DNA of 64,000 nt from Liquidambar formosana (lineage: Eukaryota; Streptophyta; Magnoliopsida; Saxifragales; Altingiaceae), in NCBI GenBank assembly GCA_039720395.1, contig CM077831.1, positions 8,606,333 through 8,670,332 on the forward strand, in the 5' to 3' direction. The notes below the pieces were generated by a model. That model did not search any database, was not told the origin of the DNA, and worked only from the letters and a program-made list of their open reading frames with translations. The translations under genes and the position numbers were made by a program. Below, one piece after another: positions 12,512 through 22,147 of this stretch (position 1 is the first letter of the stretch; every line of letters begins with the position of its first letter).

Positions 12512-13159
12512 ATGCCTCCTCCCAACAACATAAATGCCATCGACCTATGCTCGTCCCAATCCCGTCAACCCGTAAGGCAATACACGCCGCTTCCCATGAC
12601 CTTGACTCAATTTTTCCACCAATGTTGTGATAAAGGGCTCATATTGCCATGCCATTCAAAGCTGAGGCCTTCGACTCCTTACCAATTCTGCTTGTACCAT
12701 CAAGTGCCTAGACATGATACGGAGGACTGTGTTATACTGAAAAGGGTAGTTCAAGACCTTATTGATCAAAAGGTTTTGGTATTGCCAAAGAAGTCCATGC
12801 AGCAACAATTGAAAGAAAGATTCGAGGCAGGAGATCCTAAAGTGGGTTTGTTGGGAGAGTCGTCCGGAAAGTTTGATTACTATGTACTCTACCCCGACCC
12901 CATCCCTGATGAGCCTATAATCCCCATGGGTTGGGATGAGTTACCAGAGGAAGTCCAAACGGAAGAGATCGACACAATCACATGGGATGACCTCATGGGT
13001 GATGTAGGTGAGATTGATGATATGTGGATGAGCGATGACAAGGTGGAGCACATAACTAGAGGGGGTCGCCATTTCAAGCCTCCGCACTTAGAATCTGACA
13101 ACCCATTGGGGGACTTGGAAGGTAATCGCCACCTTCGACCTGCAAGAAGAGGAGGATGA
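12512..13159 (+). pseudogene. Gypsy B Gag, C-terminal part
   Basis: In frame with the preceding ORF after its TGA. It begins with a linker and then YTPLPMTLTQFFHQ and a second Cys/His motif, FCLYHQVPRHDTEDCVILK, typical of the region between capsid and protease in this lineage. The acidic stretch at residues about 130-180 (EEVQTEEIDTITWDDL) is also characteristic. The frame is lost near 13115-13135: the expected DLQEEEDEVLRQLRKT is read in another frame, so a small indel separates this from the protease region. Confidence 0.75.
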
Positions 13160-13160
13160 A

Positions 13161-13850
13161 GTGCTTAGGCAATTGAGAAAGACTAATGCCAACATCACTA
13201 TATGGGGTTTGCTCATGGCCTCTTACAAGCACCGTCAAACTATCTTGAAGTTGCTCAACCAGATACAGGTTCCTGTTGACACATCTCCAGAAAATTTGGT
13301 GAACTTGGTGAATCCAACCTCGAAGAACTCAACCATTATGTTCTCAGAGGCAGACCTACCTAAAGTGGACCTAGCCATTCACAAGCCATGTACATCACTG
13401 TCAACACCATAGGAAAGAGAGTTTCCAACAGTCCTGATTGATAATGGTTCTGCTCTTAATGTGTGCCCTCTCAGAACTACCACCGTTTTGGGGTTGGATC
13501 CAACAGACTTCATGCCATCCGAGCAAACAGTGAGAGCCTATGATAACACCCGCAGAGAAGTGATTGGAGTGGTCACTTTGCCGTTGATTATGGGGCCTAC
13601 AGAATTCAGAGTGGAGTTCTAAGTGCTGGATGTCCCGTCGTGCTTCAATCTCTTGTTGGGGAGACCTTGGATTCATCTTGCAGGGGCTGTCCCTTCTTCA
13701 TTGCACCAAAAAGTCAAGTTCCCTTATGAAGGGGCCATTGTCACACTCCAAGGTGATTATGACTTGAAGTCGTCAGGGGTACCCATTTGTGAGATCAAGC
13801 CCGAGCCGCTGGAGCACCATTGTCTGGGTTCGAGTATGTTCAATGCATAG
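13161..13850 (+). pseudogene. Gypsy B aspartic protease region
   Basis: LRQLRKTNANITIWGLLMAS and a following LLNQIQVPVDTSPENL come first. The retropepsin-like core is readable across frames: LIDNGSALNVCPLRTTTVLG (active-site DNG in place of the common DSG/DTG, as in this lineage), TVRAYDNTRREVIGVVTLPL, and CFNLLLGRPWIHLAGAVPS. There are lesions near 13400-13440 (frameshift) and at 13620 (in-frame TAA between VEF and VLDVPS), so the product could not be made. Confidence 0.8.
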
Positions 13851-14146
13851 AGAAAGAGCCAGAACAGAGAGAGTTGATACCTCTCGACTTTTGCCCTCAT
13901 GGCAATTTGCATGTGGGGAATATAATGAAGAAAATGAGTTTCTTCCCAGGCATGGGACTAGGACGCCGTCAGCAAGGCATACCGGTATCCGTTCAGAGCC
14001 GCATTGTCACCTATACCTTCAGATTGGGGTATGAGCTTCCAAAAAGGACCGTATGGAGATGTTGCAGAGAAGTAGAGAAAGGTTCAAAGCAAAAGCAGAA
14101 AGAAGGGTGCCAGATATCCGAATCTCGCCATACCGACCTACTTTGA
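13820..14146 (+). pseudogene. Gypsy B G-patch-like region after protease
   Basis: GFEYVQCIEKEPEQRELIPL, then IPLDFCPHGNLHVGNIMKKM and SFFPGMGLGRRQQGIP. The GMGLGRRQQGIP core is G-patch-like (Gly-rich, aromatic upstream), an RNA-interaction module found after the protease in some Tat/Ogre-type and other retroelements. The frame then drifts (RCCREVEKGSKQKQKE is not family-like), indicating a further shift. Confidence 0.6.
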
Positions 14147-14515
14147 ATGGTTACTTTGTTAAGGAAGGGGAGGACTTTCTATTCTGTGGATTTCCCGAAA
14201 CCATCCATTGACAAAGCAACCAAGGCGAGAGTTCCGGGGTTTGAAATATTCTTTATTGAGTGGTATCCCATTACTGCTACAATGGTTGATGATGACCATT
14301 GGGAAGAGAAGAGTGAGGACTGGGCAGAACAGATGGATTCGGAAGCCATGGTTACAATGTTTCAAGATATGGTTCTTGCTGTAGAGGAATCGGATCTCGA
14401 GTGTTCTTCAATTCACCATGCAGTCGTGCCGCTCCTTAATTGGTATCTTGAAGAGGGTACCATTGCAGAAGTTCTTGAGGGCGAGGATCTCGACTTACAT
14501 GATAGTAGGTTGTAG
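14147..14515 (+). pseudogene. Gypsy B linker ORF between protease and RT
   Basis: A 122-codon ORF starting MVTLLRKGRTFYSVDFPKP. It is acidic (EEKSEDWAEQMDSE, EESDLECSSIHH) and matches no enzyme I recognise. Its position between the G-patch and RT parts fits the poorly conserved spacer of this lineage. Confidence 0.45.
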
Positions 14516-14814
14516 GTTCCTTAGTAGCTTGTTTTAGCTTTCCTTTCAAATAAAGTGTGTCCGCCTAGCCCACCTTGTGGAGTTAGGAGTCGTTCCCTAG
14601 TTGTGGCACATGTGTTTTCTTTTCCTTTGTTTTGTTTTGTTAGTTCAGTCAATAAAGTGTGTTTCTTTCGTTATTTGCAGTGTTTCCTTTCTTTCTTCTA
14701 TGGATATCTATGGCATGGATATAGATCCTAGGAATGACGTCCCCCCAGAGCTCGTCGAGCAAAGGAAAAGGGGCGTTCCGAACTAACATGGATGAATTGG
14801 AATCAATCAATCTA
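14516..14814 (+). other. Gypsy B spacer before RT
   Basis: Contains MDIYGMDIDPRNDVPPELVE (ORF ending at 14786), acidic spacer sequence typical upstream of RT in these elements, interrupted by stops. Confidence 0.45.
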
Positions 14815-15032
14815 GGGACAGATGAATTGCCAAGGTAATAAAATTGGGATAACTATCTCACCTGCTGAAAAAGAAAAATTGGTAATACTTCTAAAAACCA
14901 ATGTAGAGGCCTTCGCATGGTCTTATGAGGATATGCCTGGCATCAATCCAGATATTGTGCAACATTACATCCCACTAATCCCACTAAAAAGCCTATAAAG
15001 CAAAAATTAAGAAGATTAAAACCAGAATGGGT
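14815..15032 (+). pseudogene. Gypsy B reverse transcriptase, N-terminal edge, cut by gap
   Basis: Reads ISPAEKEKLVILLKTNVEAF then AWSYEDMPGINPDIVQHYIP and KKPIKQKLRRLKPEWV, the segment immediately before the RT palm in Gypsy elements. The rest is lost in the N gap. A short extra segment (IPLIPLKKP, where one PL is expected) suggests a small duplication. Confidence 0.85.
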
Positions 15033-15132
15033 NNNNNNNNNNNNNNNNNNNNNNNNNNNNNNNNNNNNNNNNNNNNNNNNNNNNNNNNNNNNNNNNNNNN
15101 NNNNNNNNNNNNNNNNNNNNNNNNNNNNNNNN
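15033..15132. other. Assembly gap of exactly 100 N
   Basis: A round 100-N run is a scaffolding placeholder, so true size is unknown. RT, integrase and the 3' LTR of Gypsy B are missing on its right side, so several kilobases may be absent or the join may be wrong. Confidence 0.95.
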
Positions 15133-15432
15133 ATTGGCCTGAATTTTGGCCCACGGTAACCTAACCTTTGGTTCGAGGAGTTTACTCTTCTTGCATGTTA
15201 AAGTCTCAAAAGGTTGCAAGCATATAGGGGCTTAGCCTAGACTTTGGCTTATGGCACCAGGACTTTAGTCCATAGAGCTTTTTTGGCTTTACGCAGCCTC
15301 ATTATTTCTTGTTATCATGGACCCATTGAGGTCAATTCTAGTTGGGGGTTATTAGTGAAATTGCATCAATGGTGGTATATCTTTCCTGATTCAACATCAA
15401 ACTCAAGAAGATTTTATTCAAAATCTTCATAA
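15133..15432. other. Unassigned sequence right of gap
   Basis: No gene or Gypsy domain seen. It leads directly into a Copia polypurine tract and may be the 3' untranslated tail of a Copia element. Confidence 0.3.
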
Positions 15433-15715
15433 ATTTGAGGGGGAGTATTGAGGAAATAAATCAAGACAAGCAATCAAGAATGAGATCAAGAACATATAGA
15501 AAAGAATCAAGAGAGAGCATATCAAGGAAAAAGATTGGAAAGAAATCATGGAGAAAAATCAAAGAAAAATTTGATTTATTTCCTTTCTTATTTTATTCCA
15601 ATATTATTTGTTTCCATATTAGTTGTTCTTGTTCTCTATATAATCCCACTAATGGGTTGATTGTAATCAAGCAATTATGAATGATATTAAGTTTTTCAAT
15701 ATGGTATCAGAGCGG
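15433..15715 (+). mobile_element. Copia LTR flanked by PPT and PBS (256-bp LTR)
   Basis: Polypurine tract AATTTGAGGGGGAG ends at 15445. An LTR-like unit follows (15446-15701) with inverted ends TATTGA...TCAATA, then at once TGGTATCAGAGCGGG, a Met-tRNA primer-binding site. An LTR with internal sequence on both sides comes from tandem or recombined elements, not from a simple insertion or a solo LTR. Confidence 0.75.
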
Positions 15716-16158
15716 GTTGATTAGACCTGAGTTTTTCTTTGACAACTTCCACACTTCTGGCTAGCGGCACTCTGTCGCCCATCCAGTTTAAACCTTTGTT
15801 TCATTTTCTCTCTCTAGTATTTCACCCAAAAAAAAAAAACCACTACATCCCTTTTTCAAATAACTGAGTTGCCCTGTTATATTCAAATATTTACGATGTT
15901 CTCTCTATCATCAATATTTTGCTTGTGCAAAAATTCAATCGAGTTTCAAAACCTTGAACTAATGGCTCATTTGGAGGAAGAAGAAGAACAATAAAAAGAA
16001 GACTTGAGGACTTTGAAAAGCCCAAGTTTATTGGTCCATTGAGGCACGTCGTGGCGCAAGAGCCCTGACCCATGAGACCCTCTTTTTTAGCCCATGAGGC
16101 TTATCTTCGTTCTCAATTTCCATTCAAACGATATCACCAGCAAATCTAGTGTTGGAAG
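15716..16158 (+). other. Probable internal remnant of Copia C
   Basis: Sequence directly after the primer site; no Gag motif could be read. Ends at the solo LTR at 16159. Confidence 0.3.
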
Positions 16159-16726
16159 TGTTGGAAAAATAGAGTAGATGCTATAGTATAAAATAAAACT
16201 AGTACAAGAATTGCAAAAATACAAACAGTGTCGATTGAGGCGTGTACAAGGCAACTGTCCTTAAGATAGTTCCATCTCTCTGAGTATTCAACTCAGTTGC
16301 AGTAGGTTACAGCGCTCAACCCTCCAGGATTCAACAACCGGACCTCCCACAAGCCTGCGTGGATAACCCAGCAACCAAAATCAAAGGCAGCAAAATCCTG
16401 GTCAACCTGCCGCACACGCGAAGCCAATATTCGAGATTTGCACTCCCCCTGCACGCACATCGTATGCTCTGCAACGCGCCCGAATAAGTCAATTTTCGTG
16501 ACCCTGTCTTGCAAATCACTCGATTGGGCTCCGTCTCATGCGCATGTAGGACTCCCTACATCTTACCACATGATATCATATACAATAAGTGGGATACTAT
16601 ATAAGCCCACTAAAACTCTTTCACTTTTCTAATTGTGGGATAAGGTGTTATCACACTCAAGTAAAAAACTCTTTTAAGAAAACTTTTGGATTTTTGAAAT
16701 ACTTATTTTATACTTAAAATACAACA
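16159..16726 (+). repeat. Solo LTR, family D copy 1 (568 bp)
   Basis: Starts TGTTGGAAAA, ends TACAACA, flanked by GAAG on both sides. Homologous in inverted orientation to 47055-47592. The two share the landmarks GAGGCGTGTAC, CTGTCCTTAAGA, CAGCGCTC and TCATGCGCA and both end after a stretch beginning TTTGGATTTT. Confidence 0.7.
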
Positions 16727-16817
16727 GAAGGACGACACCCAGAAAAACATATAAACGAACAACAAGGCAAGAATTTAGTGGCAAATTCATGAAGATTTTT
16801 TTGCTAAAATCCCAATG

Positions 16818-17014
16818 AATTTGAGGGGGAGTATAGGAGAATATAAGTAAAATCATTACAATAATGTAATTGAGATACATAGAATCATTACAATAATGTA
16901 ATTGAGATATGTATCTCAATCCTAATATTTGAGATTGGGTTGATGTGATTTGATTAAGAGGATGAATATTTGATTAATCTTAGGTTATCTTCTTTCCATA
17001 TTTAATCTATGTTT
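16818..17014 (+). mobile_element. Polypurine tract plus start of another Copia LTR
   Basis: TTTGAGGGGGAG is followed by TATAGGAGAATATAAG (16832 onward), the same kind of junction as at 15445. A 31-bp tandem duplication lies near 16851-16912. The LTR is cut by the foldback element at 17015. Confidence 0.5.
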
Positions 17015-17355
17015 AGACTTCTATTTAAACCATTTTCAAGGTTTTATGAAAAATACAAAAGGTTTTTAATGAAAAATGGTCACATTGTCTATCAGAAAAT
17101 ATAATTTTGAATAGTTTTATTAAAAATGTTTTTCTAAAATCTCTTGTTTAAGTAGACTTTTTGGCCATTTATACTTTCTGTTTCATTAAATGGCCAAAAA
17201 GTCTACTTAAACGATAGCTTTTTGAAAACATTTCTTCTACAAAGTTGTTCAAAATAATGTAATTTTAGTAATTAACATGGCCATTTTTATGAAAACCTTT
17301 TATATTTTCCATAAACCTTGAAAAGTTTTAAAAGTGGGGGATAAAAAGAAAGTCT
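17015..17355. mobile_element. Foldback / MITE-like element with about 150-bp arms
   Basis: Almost the whole 341 bp folds on itself: arm one runs to about 17173 and arm two from about 17190, around a 16-nt centre. The innermost 25 bp (AGTAGACTTTTTGGCCAT and its complement) are nearly perfect; outer parts are diverged with small indels. Ends read AGACTT...AAGTCT. No clear TSD. Confidence 0.7.
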
Positions 17356-17403
17356 TAGGGAACGAATAGCAACCCCAATATATAAATATATATAGGATGA
17401 TGA

Positions 17404-17975
17404 TTGGATAAGCACGTGTTAATACTTATATCAACACCCGTATTGAGAATTGTACTTTGTACATTAGTAAGATATAAGGTAAGACCAATGCTAGGGGGTA
17501 CAACCCCAATGCATGGTGTTGAAGCAAAAGCCGTTAGATTAGCCCTTAAGATTGTAAAGGACGATGACTGGACTAAATGCCTGATTGAAGGTGATGAACT
17601 CAAGGTTGTAGATGCCACTCTCAAACGTGATAGCTGTCCATGAGGTCATTATTGCTGACATTGTGGAGAACCTCCAATGTCTTCCTGAGGTTAGTTTTGC
17701 CTATGTGCCGAAAATAGGTAAATGGTGCAGTCCATACTATGGCTAAGTGGTCCCTGACAATTAGTTTTCTGGTTTCCTCTCATCCCAGTGTCTTCCTTTT
17801 TCGGTTGTGGAAGCCTGCGTGTTAGATGGATGCAACAGGGGGAGATAATGATTTTTCTACCTTGATGCTTCCATTGTTTTCTTTTTGTCTCGTTAGTTGT
17901 ACTTGTCTTGTTCCTTTTTTTTTTTTATTTAACGAAGGTTGAGTCTGGTCCTCTTAGCAAAAAAAAGAAAAAAGA
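17404..17975 (+). pseudogene. LINE 3' end with RNase H-like remnant and poly(A)
   Basis: ORF 17404-17643 contains VEAKAVRLALKIVKDDDWTK then CLIEGDELKVVDATL, the RNase H-like (RVT_3) domain found at the C-terminus of plant non-LTR retrotransposons. In another frame 17640-17760 continues with IIADIVENLQCLPEVSFAYV, the end of the same domain. A tail typical of LINE 3' UTRs (TTTAACGAAGGTTGAGTC... then A-rich) closes at about 17975. It is 5'-truncated and frameshifted. Confidence 0.75.
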
Positions 17976-18290
17976 TGTGGTGGATGCTGGTGCAGATTCC
18001 TTGTACTCCGTATTCCATAGGATCTAAACAAGTGTAGGTCCCATCTTATCCAAACAGTTTGTGCATAGAGTCAAAGGCATCTCTGTCAGGCAATGAATTG
18101 CAGCCGCGTGGTATTAGGATTTTTTTTTAGTGAAGTTGGCACCGTATGCTTGATCTGGCATTTAGCTAAGCTGGCGGATTCATGACTCTCACCGTCTAAG
18201 CCAGGGGGGGCGTTGGTTGTGGTAACTAATTTCAAAATTTTGTACTCTTTCGGTCTTTCCTTAGGGCCACAGTGATTCGGCTTCATAATC
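17976..18290. other. Intergenic, no gene seen
   Basis: About 315 bp between the LINE tail and the hAT-like element. No recognised coding sequence. Confidence 0.4.
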
Positions 18291-18737
18291 TAGGGATGTA
18301 ACTTGGTACAGGACGGTTTCGGATAAGGATATTTTCATCCTGTCCCAAAATAATTTGACAATTGAAAATTAGTACTGGAACCAAACTGAATTGCATATTG
18401 TCCCGTCTCGAAAAATACCGATCCGGTTCTCGGTATTTATTAGTTCATTTTCCCTGAGTAAAAAATTAAAAATAACTACTTCCAATCAAATATTGTTAGT
18501 TTGATTAGTCACAAAAATGGGCTACTTCATTGCACATTTACACTTGGCCATCAAGAATTTACATAATACATATATTTGCTCTTCCACAAAATAGGTTACA
18601 TAAAATCATAAAGTCATAAATACATAATCATTAATTATAATTCATTCATTCATAGTATTAACTACTAATAGTGGTGATGGCACAATAAAAATATTATATA
18701 TAATATTATATATCATATATTATATTATATATATATC

Positions 18738-18768
<31 letters not shown>

Positions 18769-18987
18769 ATATATGATATATAATATTATATATCATTAGT
18801 ACTCGATTTGGGAATTCGTTACAGGACGGTTCTAAACACCCCTAAACCAAGTCCCGTCCCGAAAAAATTTGGTTTTTAAAAATGGTCCTAACTCACGGAC
18901 CAAACACTGTTTGTTTCATCCCGTCTTGAACTGAATTGTTTGAAACGGTCTGGTCTTTAGAATTTCCCAAACAAAGTTGCACCCCTA
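18291..18987. mobile_element. hAT-like non-autonomous element upstream of XPT
   Basis: Ends are imperfect inverted repeats, TAGGGATGTAACTTGG and the complement of CAAAGTTGCACCCCTA. Flanks tcataatc/agataatt are a degenerate 8-bp TSD at best. Sub-terminal repeats such as ACAGGACGGTT occur near both ends. The interior holds an AT-palindromic stretch (18690-18800). It ends 271 bp before the XPT start codon. Confidence 0.6.
18690..18800. repeat. AT-rich palindromic microsatellite
   Basis: TATATA and ATATTATATA runs with internal two-fold symmetry, located inside the hAT-like element. Confidence 0.8.
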
Positions 18988-19084
18988 AGATAATTGGAAA
19001 GAAAGAAAAAGAAAAGCATTGGTAACTGAATTGGCCGTGTTCTTTTTTATTTTTTTATTTTAACAAAACGGAGATAGAATCGTT

Positions 19085-19210
19085 CTTCTATAACATTTAT
19101 TTATTATAAAAAAAAAAAAAAAAAAAAAAAAAGAGGGGAAAAATCCACCTCTGCCCACAAGCAGCGGAAAATCCCATCCGCAGTTCTCATCTTCCTCTGC
19201 TTTTAGTGGC

Positions 19211-19246
<36 letters not shown>

Positions 19247-19258
19247 GTAAATCTAGAA
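19085..19258 (+). promoter_or_regulatory. Proximal promoter and CT-rich 5' leader of XPT
   Basis: A TATA-like TTATTATAAAA lies at about 19092, followed by a poly(A) run (19107-19131) and a CT microsatellite (about 19207-19241) just upstream of the ATG. CT-rich leaders are common in plant genes. Which TATA is used is inference. Confidence 0.4.
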
Positions 19259-20635
19259 ATGCTTACTCTAAATCTTCTCCCATCCTCCTCCACTGTCACT
19301 TTCTCCAAATCCAACCAGCGACACCCCATTACCACAATAAATGCTTCTTCACTCTCCAATCCAAATCTTTTGGAAATCAGGTCTCAAAACCAGAGAAACC
19401 TACGCTACCCATCATCATCATCTGTTTTCCTCAACAAACCCAGGGGGGCGGCATCTCACCTTGCCGAAACCTCCAACGTCAACAAAATCCATGGCTATCC
19501 AAACCCTGTTGGGGCTTCTTCAAGACCAAGACCCACTTGTCAGATCCACGATTCAAGCACCAACATCACACCTTTCAACAACAACATCATCAATCATTTC
19601 CCTTTTCCATTCCCATCTGCGTATTATTCTCCAAAGCCCACATCCCATATCCCCAGAGCCACCGCTTCCGAAGAAGGAGAAAGTGAAGTTTCTAAGCCCA
19701 ACAAGACCCTCCAACTTGCTCTTGTGTTCGGTCTCTGGTACTTCCAAAACATCGTCTTCAACATCTACAACAAGAAGGTGTTGAACCTCTTCCCATTCCC
19801 ATGGCTTCTTGCCTCTTTTCAGCTCTTTGTTGGGTCTGTTTGGATGTTCTTTCTCTGGTCTTTCAAGCTCCAACCATGCCCAAAAATCTCAAAGCCATTC
19901 ATCGTTGCTCTTCTCGGACCCGCATTGTTCCACACCATAGGCCACATCTCAGCCTGTGTGTCATTCTCTAAAGTAGCCGTTTCTTTCACCCACGTCATCA
20001 AATCTTCCGAGCCCGTCTTCTCCGTCGTGTTCTCGTCCTTTCTGGGCGATGCCTACCCTTTACGTGTCTGGCTCTCAATTCTCCCCATTGTTCTCGGTTG
20101 CTCTCTGGCTGCCATTACTGAGGTGTCCTTCAATTTTGGAGGCTTGTGGGGTGCTTTGATTAGCAACGTCGGCTTCGTGCTAAGGAACATATATTCGAAA
20201 CGAAGCCTACAGAGCTTTAAGGAGGTGAATGGGCTGAATTTATATGGTTGGATCAGTATAATATCGTTGCTGTATCTATTTCCCGTGGCGGTTTTCGTGG
20301 AAGGGTCTCAGTGGGTTGAAGGGTATGGGCGGGCAATTCAGGAGGTGGGGAGATCATCCACATTCTATATATGGGTGATGTTATCAGGGGTGTTCTACCA
20401 TCTGTATAACCAGTCGTCTTACCAAGCACTTGATGAGATTAGCCCACTCACGTTCTCGGTGGGGAACACAATGAAGAGGGTGGTGGTCATTATCTCTACT
20501 GTTTTGGTCTTTAGGAATCCTGTTAGGCCTTTGAATGCACTTGGATCTGCCATTGCCATATTCGGGACTTTCTTGTATTCACAGGCAACATCAGCTAAAA
20601 CTGCCCAAAAAGATGGAGGTGAAAACAAGAGTTAG
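19259..20635 (+). CDS. XPT: Plastid phosphate translocator, XPT-like (GPT/XPT clade)
   Basis: Intact single-exon ORF of 458 codons. It encodes an antiporter of the plastid inner envelope that exchanges phosphorylated sugars (pentose phosphates or glucose 6-phosphate) for inorganic phosphate, linking cytosolic and plastid carbon metabolism. Residues 1 to about 135 are Ser/Pro/Asn-rich and low in acid, as in a chloroplast transit peptide. Residues 151-445 form the hydrophobic TPT/EamA core with ten expected membrane helices, including LALVFGLWYFQNIVFNIYNK, ALFHTIGHISACVSFSKVAV and NQSSYQALDEISPLTF. Lys248, Tyr383, Lys406 and Arg407 lie at the positions known to bind substrate phosphate in this family. 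The absence of introns and the MLTLNLLPS start favour XPT, known to be intronless in Arabidopsis, over GPT1/GPT2, which have introns; GPT remains possible. Start: first ATG, right after the CT leader. Confidence 0.9.
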   Translation: MLTLNLLPSSSTVTFSKSNQRHPITTINASSLSNPNLLEIRSQNQRNLRYPSSSSVFLNKPRGAASHLAETSNVNKIHGYPNPVGASSRPRPTCQIHDSSTNITPFNNNIINHFPFPFPSAYYSPKPTSHIPRATASEEGESEVSKPNKTLQLALVFGLWYFQNIVFNIYNKKVLNLFPFPWLLASFQLFVGSVWMFFLWSFKLQPCPKISKPFIVALLGPALFHTIGHISACVSFSKVAVSFTHVIKSSEPVFSVVFSSFLGDAYPLRVWLSILPIVLGCSLAAITEVSFNFGGLWGALISNVGFVLRNIYSKRSLQSFKEVNGLNLYGWISIISLLYLFPVAVFVEGSQWVEGYGRAIQEVGRSSTFYIWVMLSGVFYHLYNQSSYQALDEISPLTFSVGNTMKRVVVIISTVLVFRNPVRPLNALGSAIAIFGTFLYSQATSAKTAQKDGGENKS

Positions 20636-20853
20636 AGTTCAGTTGGCCTCTTTACACAATTTCTGATTAATTTGGTTCGACAGACGTCTGTATTTCTTTC
20701 TCCAGAGCTATGAAATTTTATCAATGCCCAAGTTTTTTCTTCTTTCCACCATTCCCTCACCCGCTTTTGGTTTCTGCTCTGTTTCTATCCAAGTGTGCGG
20801 CTTTGTGTTGCTTGAGTATCTGTTAGAATTCAGTAATTATTAGTTTAGCCTTT
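20636..20853 (+). other. 3' UTR / downstream of XPT
   Basis: T-rich sequence after the stop codon. No canonical AATAAA; weak AT-rich signals only. Poly(A) site not resolvable. Confidence 0.35.
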
Positions 20854-20981
20854 GTTTGGATCTTGGAAACATGCGAGTGAAAGGAAAGGAAAGGAAAGGA
20901 AAATGATCACATATTACTTAAGAAACGAAACAACTTATAGTATTTTCCTTCCCTTTCCCTCCAACTTTCCTGGATCCAAAC
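20854..20981. mobile_element. Small MITE with GTTTGGATC ends
   Basis: Inverted ends GTTTGGATC/GATCCAAAC, and internally purine-rich GGAAAGGAAAGG opposite pyrimidine-rich CCTTCCCTTTCCC, so the 128 bp can fold along most of its length. No clear TSD. Confidence 0.5.
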
Positions 20982-22147
20982 TAATCTTTTAGTGAGGAAA
21001 AAGTTCTCTTAAACTATGGATTACATGTTCATTTTTCATTTTTGAAATATATATTTGCGATGGAATACTCGTAAAAATTTTACTTCTTACATGGCCTAAA
21101 ATGGATCTTCTTGGTTTTTATTCTTGCAAATCATGGTGAATTATGTTTTCACTACTAGTTTGAGCATGCTTATGATGTTTTAAATCCATTGTGTTGACAT
21201 CTTAGTGCACATCAGTTGTGCTGGATAAAGGATAAGGCATGGTTTAATAATAATCCTGTCTAAGGAAAATTAGACCATTATTATATGAACAACAGCCATT
21301 GTTCATGACTCATAATAAGGAATTATTTCCCTTGAACTTCCATGTGTGAAAGTGGTAGAATCTTACAACCTTTGTCAATCAACCTCTTTTTTGCAAGTTC
21401 AAGTTTGTAGCATTCGAGCCGGTATGCTTTTGTGTAGTTTGGTTCTTCAGTAGATTAAAGTTGAATCTTTAAGTGACTCCTTCAATTTTTACTCACTAGT
21501 TCCACTCGAATTTGACCACACACTAAGAGATAGCTTACTAACTGTTGATCCAAAAAAAAAAAAAAAAAAAAAAAGCTTCCTAACTGGTGAAGGATTTACC
21601 TTGATTGAATCTTGCACTTGGACACATTCATCACCCTATTTAGAAGTTTGATATGGCAATGACCCTTCTCCAACTATTTTGTTGGAAAAAGTAGAAGTAG
21701 TTGGAAAAGCAGAGACATGAAATTGATGGATTCAGTGTCTCTGGATATCAAACTGGCCTTTGATGAAGCAGAATGACAACAAAAAAGGTTACATTTTTCT
21801 GACCTTAAATTGTTGGGATATGGATTTCTTGATTTCAGTTATCTTTGAGGGGACAGTGCAGTATCTAGGACATTGGGAATTCTATCTTCTCAGATCTGTT
21901 TGATCTTATATGATTTCTTCGGCAGGTATCGTAACTGTTACCAACCTAGTTACAGTACCATTAGATCATAAATTAGTTTTCTTTCTGGATATTGTATACC
22001 ATGCCATGCACATGTCTGTGTGCCACGGTCAATAAGATTCTTGATAACCCATTCAGAACCTTCTTGCTCTTGAGAATGCCCCTCCAAGTCCAAGAATGAA
22101 CTTAAGATGTTTAATATATATAGTAAGTTATAGTATGAAAAATTTTA
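20982..22147. other. Intergenic, no gene seen
   Basis: AT-rich, with a 24-bp A-run near 21550. No ORF with family resemblance. A region around 21540-21860 resembles 24840-25100 (shared phrases such as CACTAAG, CTTCCTAACTGGTG and TTAAATTGTTGGGAT), so an older duplication is possible. Confidence 0.4.

Larger units (their letters stand above)
8728..15032 (+). mobile_element. Gypsy (Tat/Ogre-type) LTR retrotransposon B, broken by assembly gap
   Basis: Layout on the plus strand: 3' part of the 5' LTR (8728-10451), primer-binding site (10455-10472), untranslated leader (10473-11131), gag (11132 to about 13159), protease (about 13161-13850), G-patch region (about 13820-14146), linker, then the first residues of RT ending at the N gap (15033). 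The distal LTR portion has been displaced beyond the left window edge by insertion of Copia A. The reading frame is broken several times. A solo LTR of the same family lies at 58116-62881 on the other strand. Confidence 0.85.

Noticed and set aside
19341..19873. 147-codon plus and 106-codon minus ORFs inside the XPT coding region
   Set aside because: Out-of-frame shadows of the translocator's transit-peptide region.
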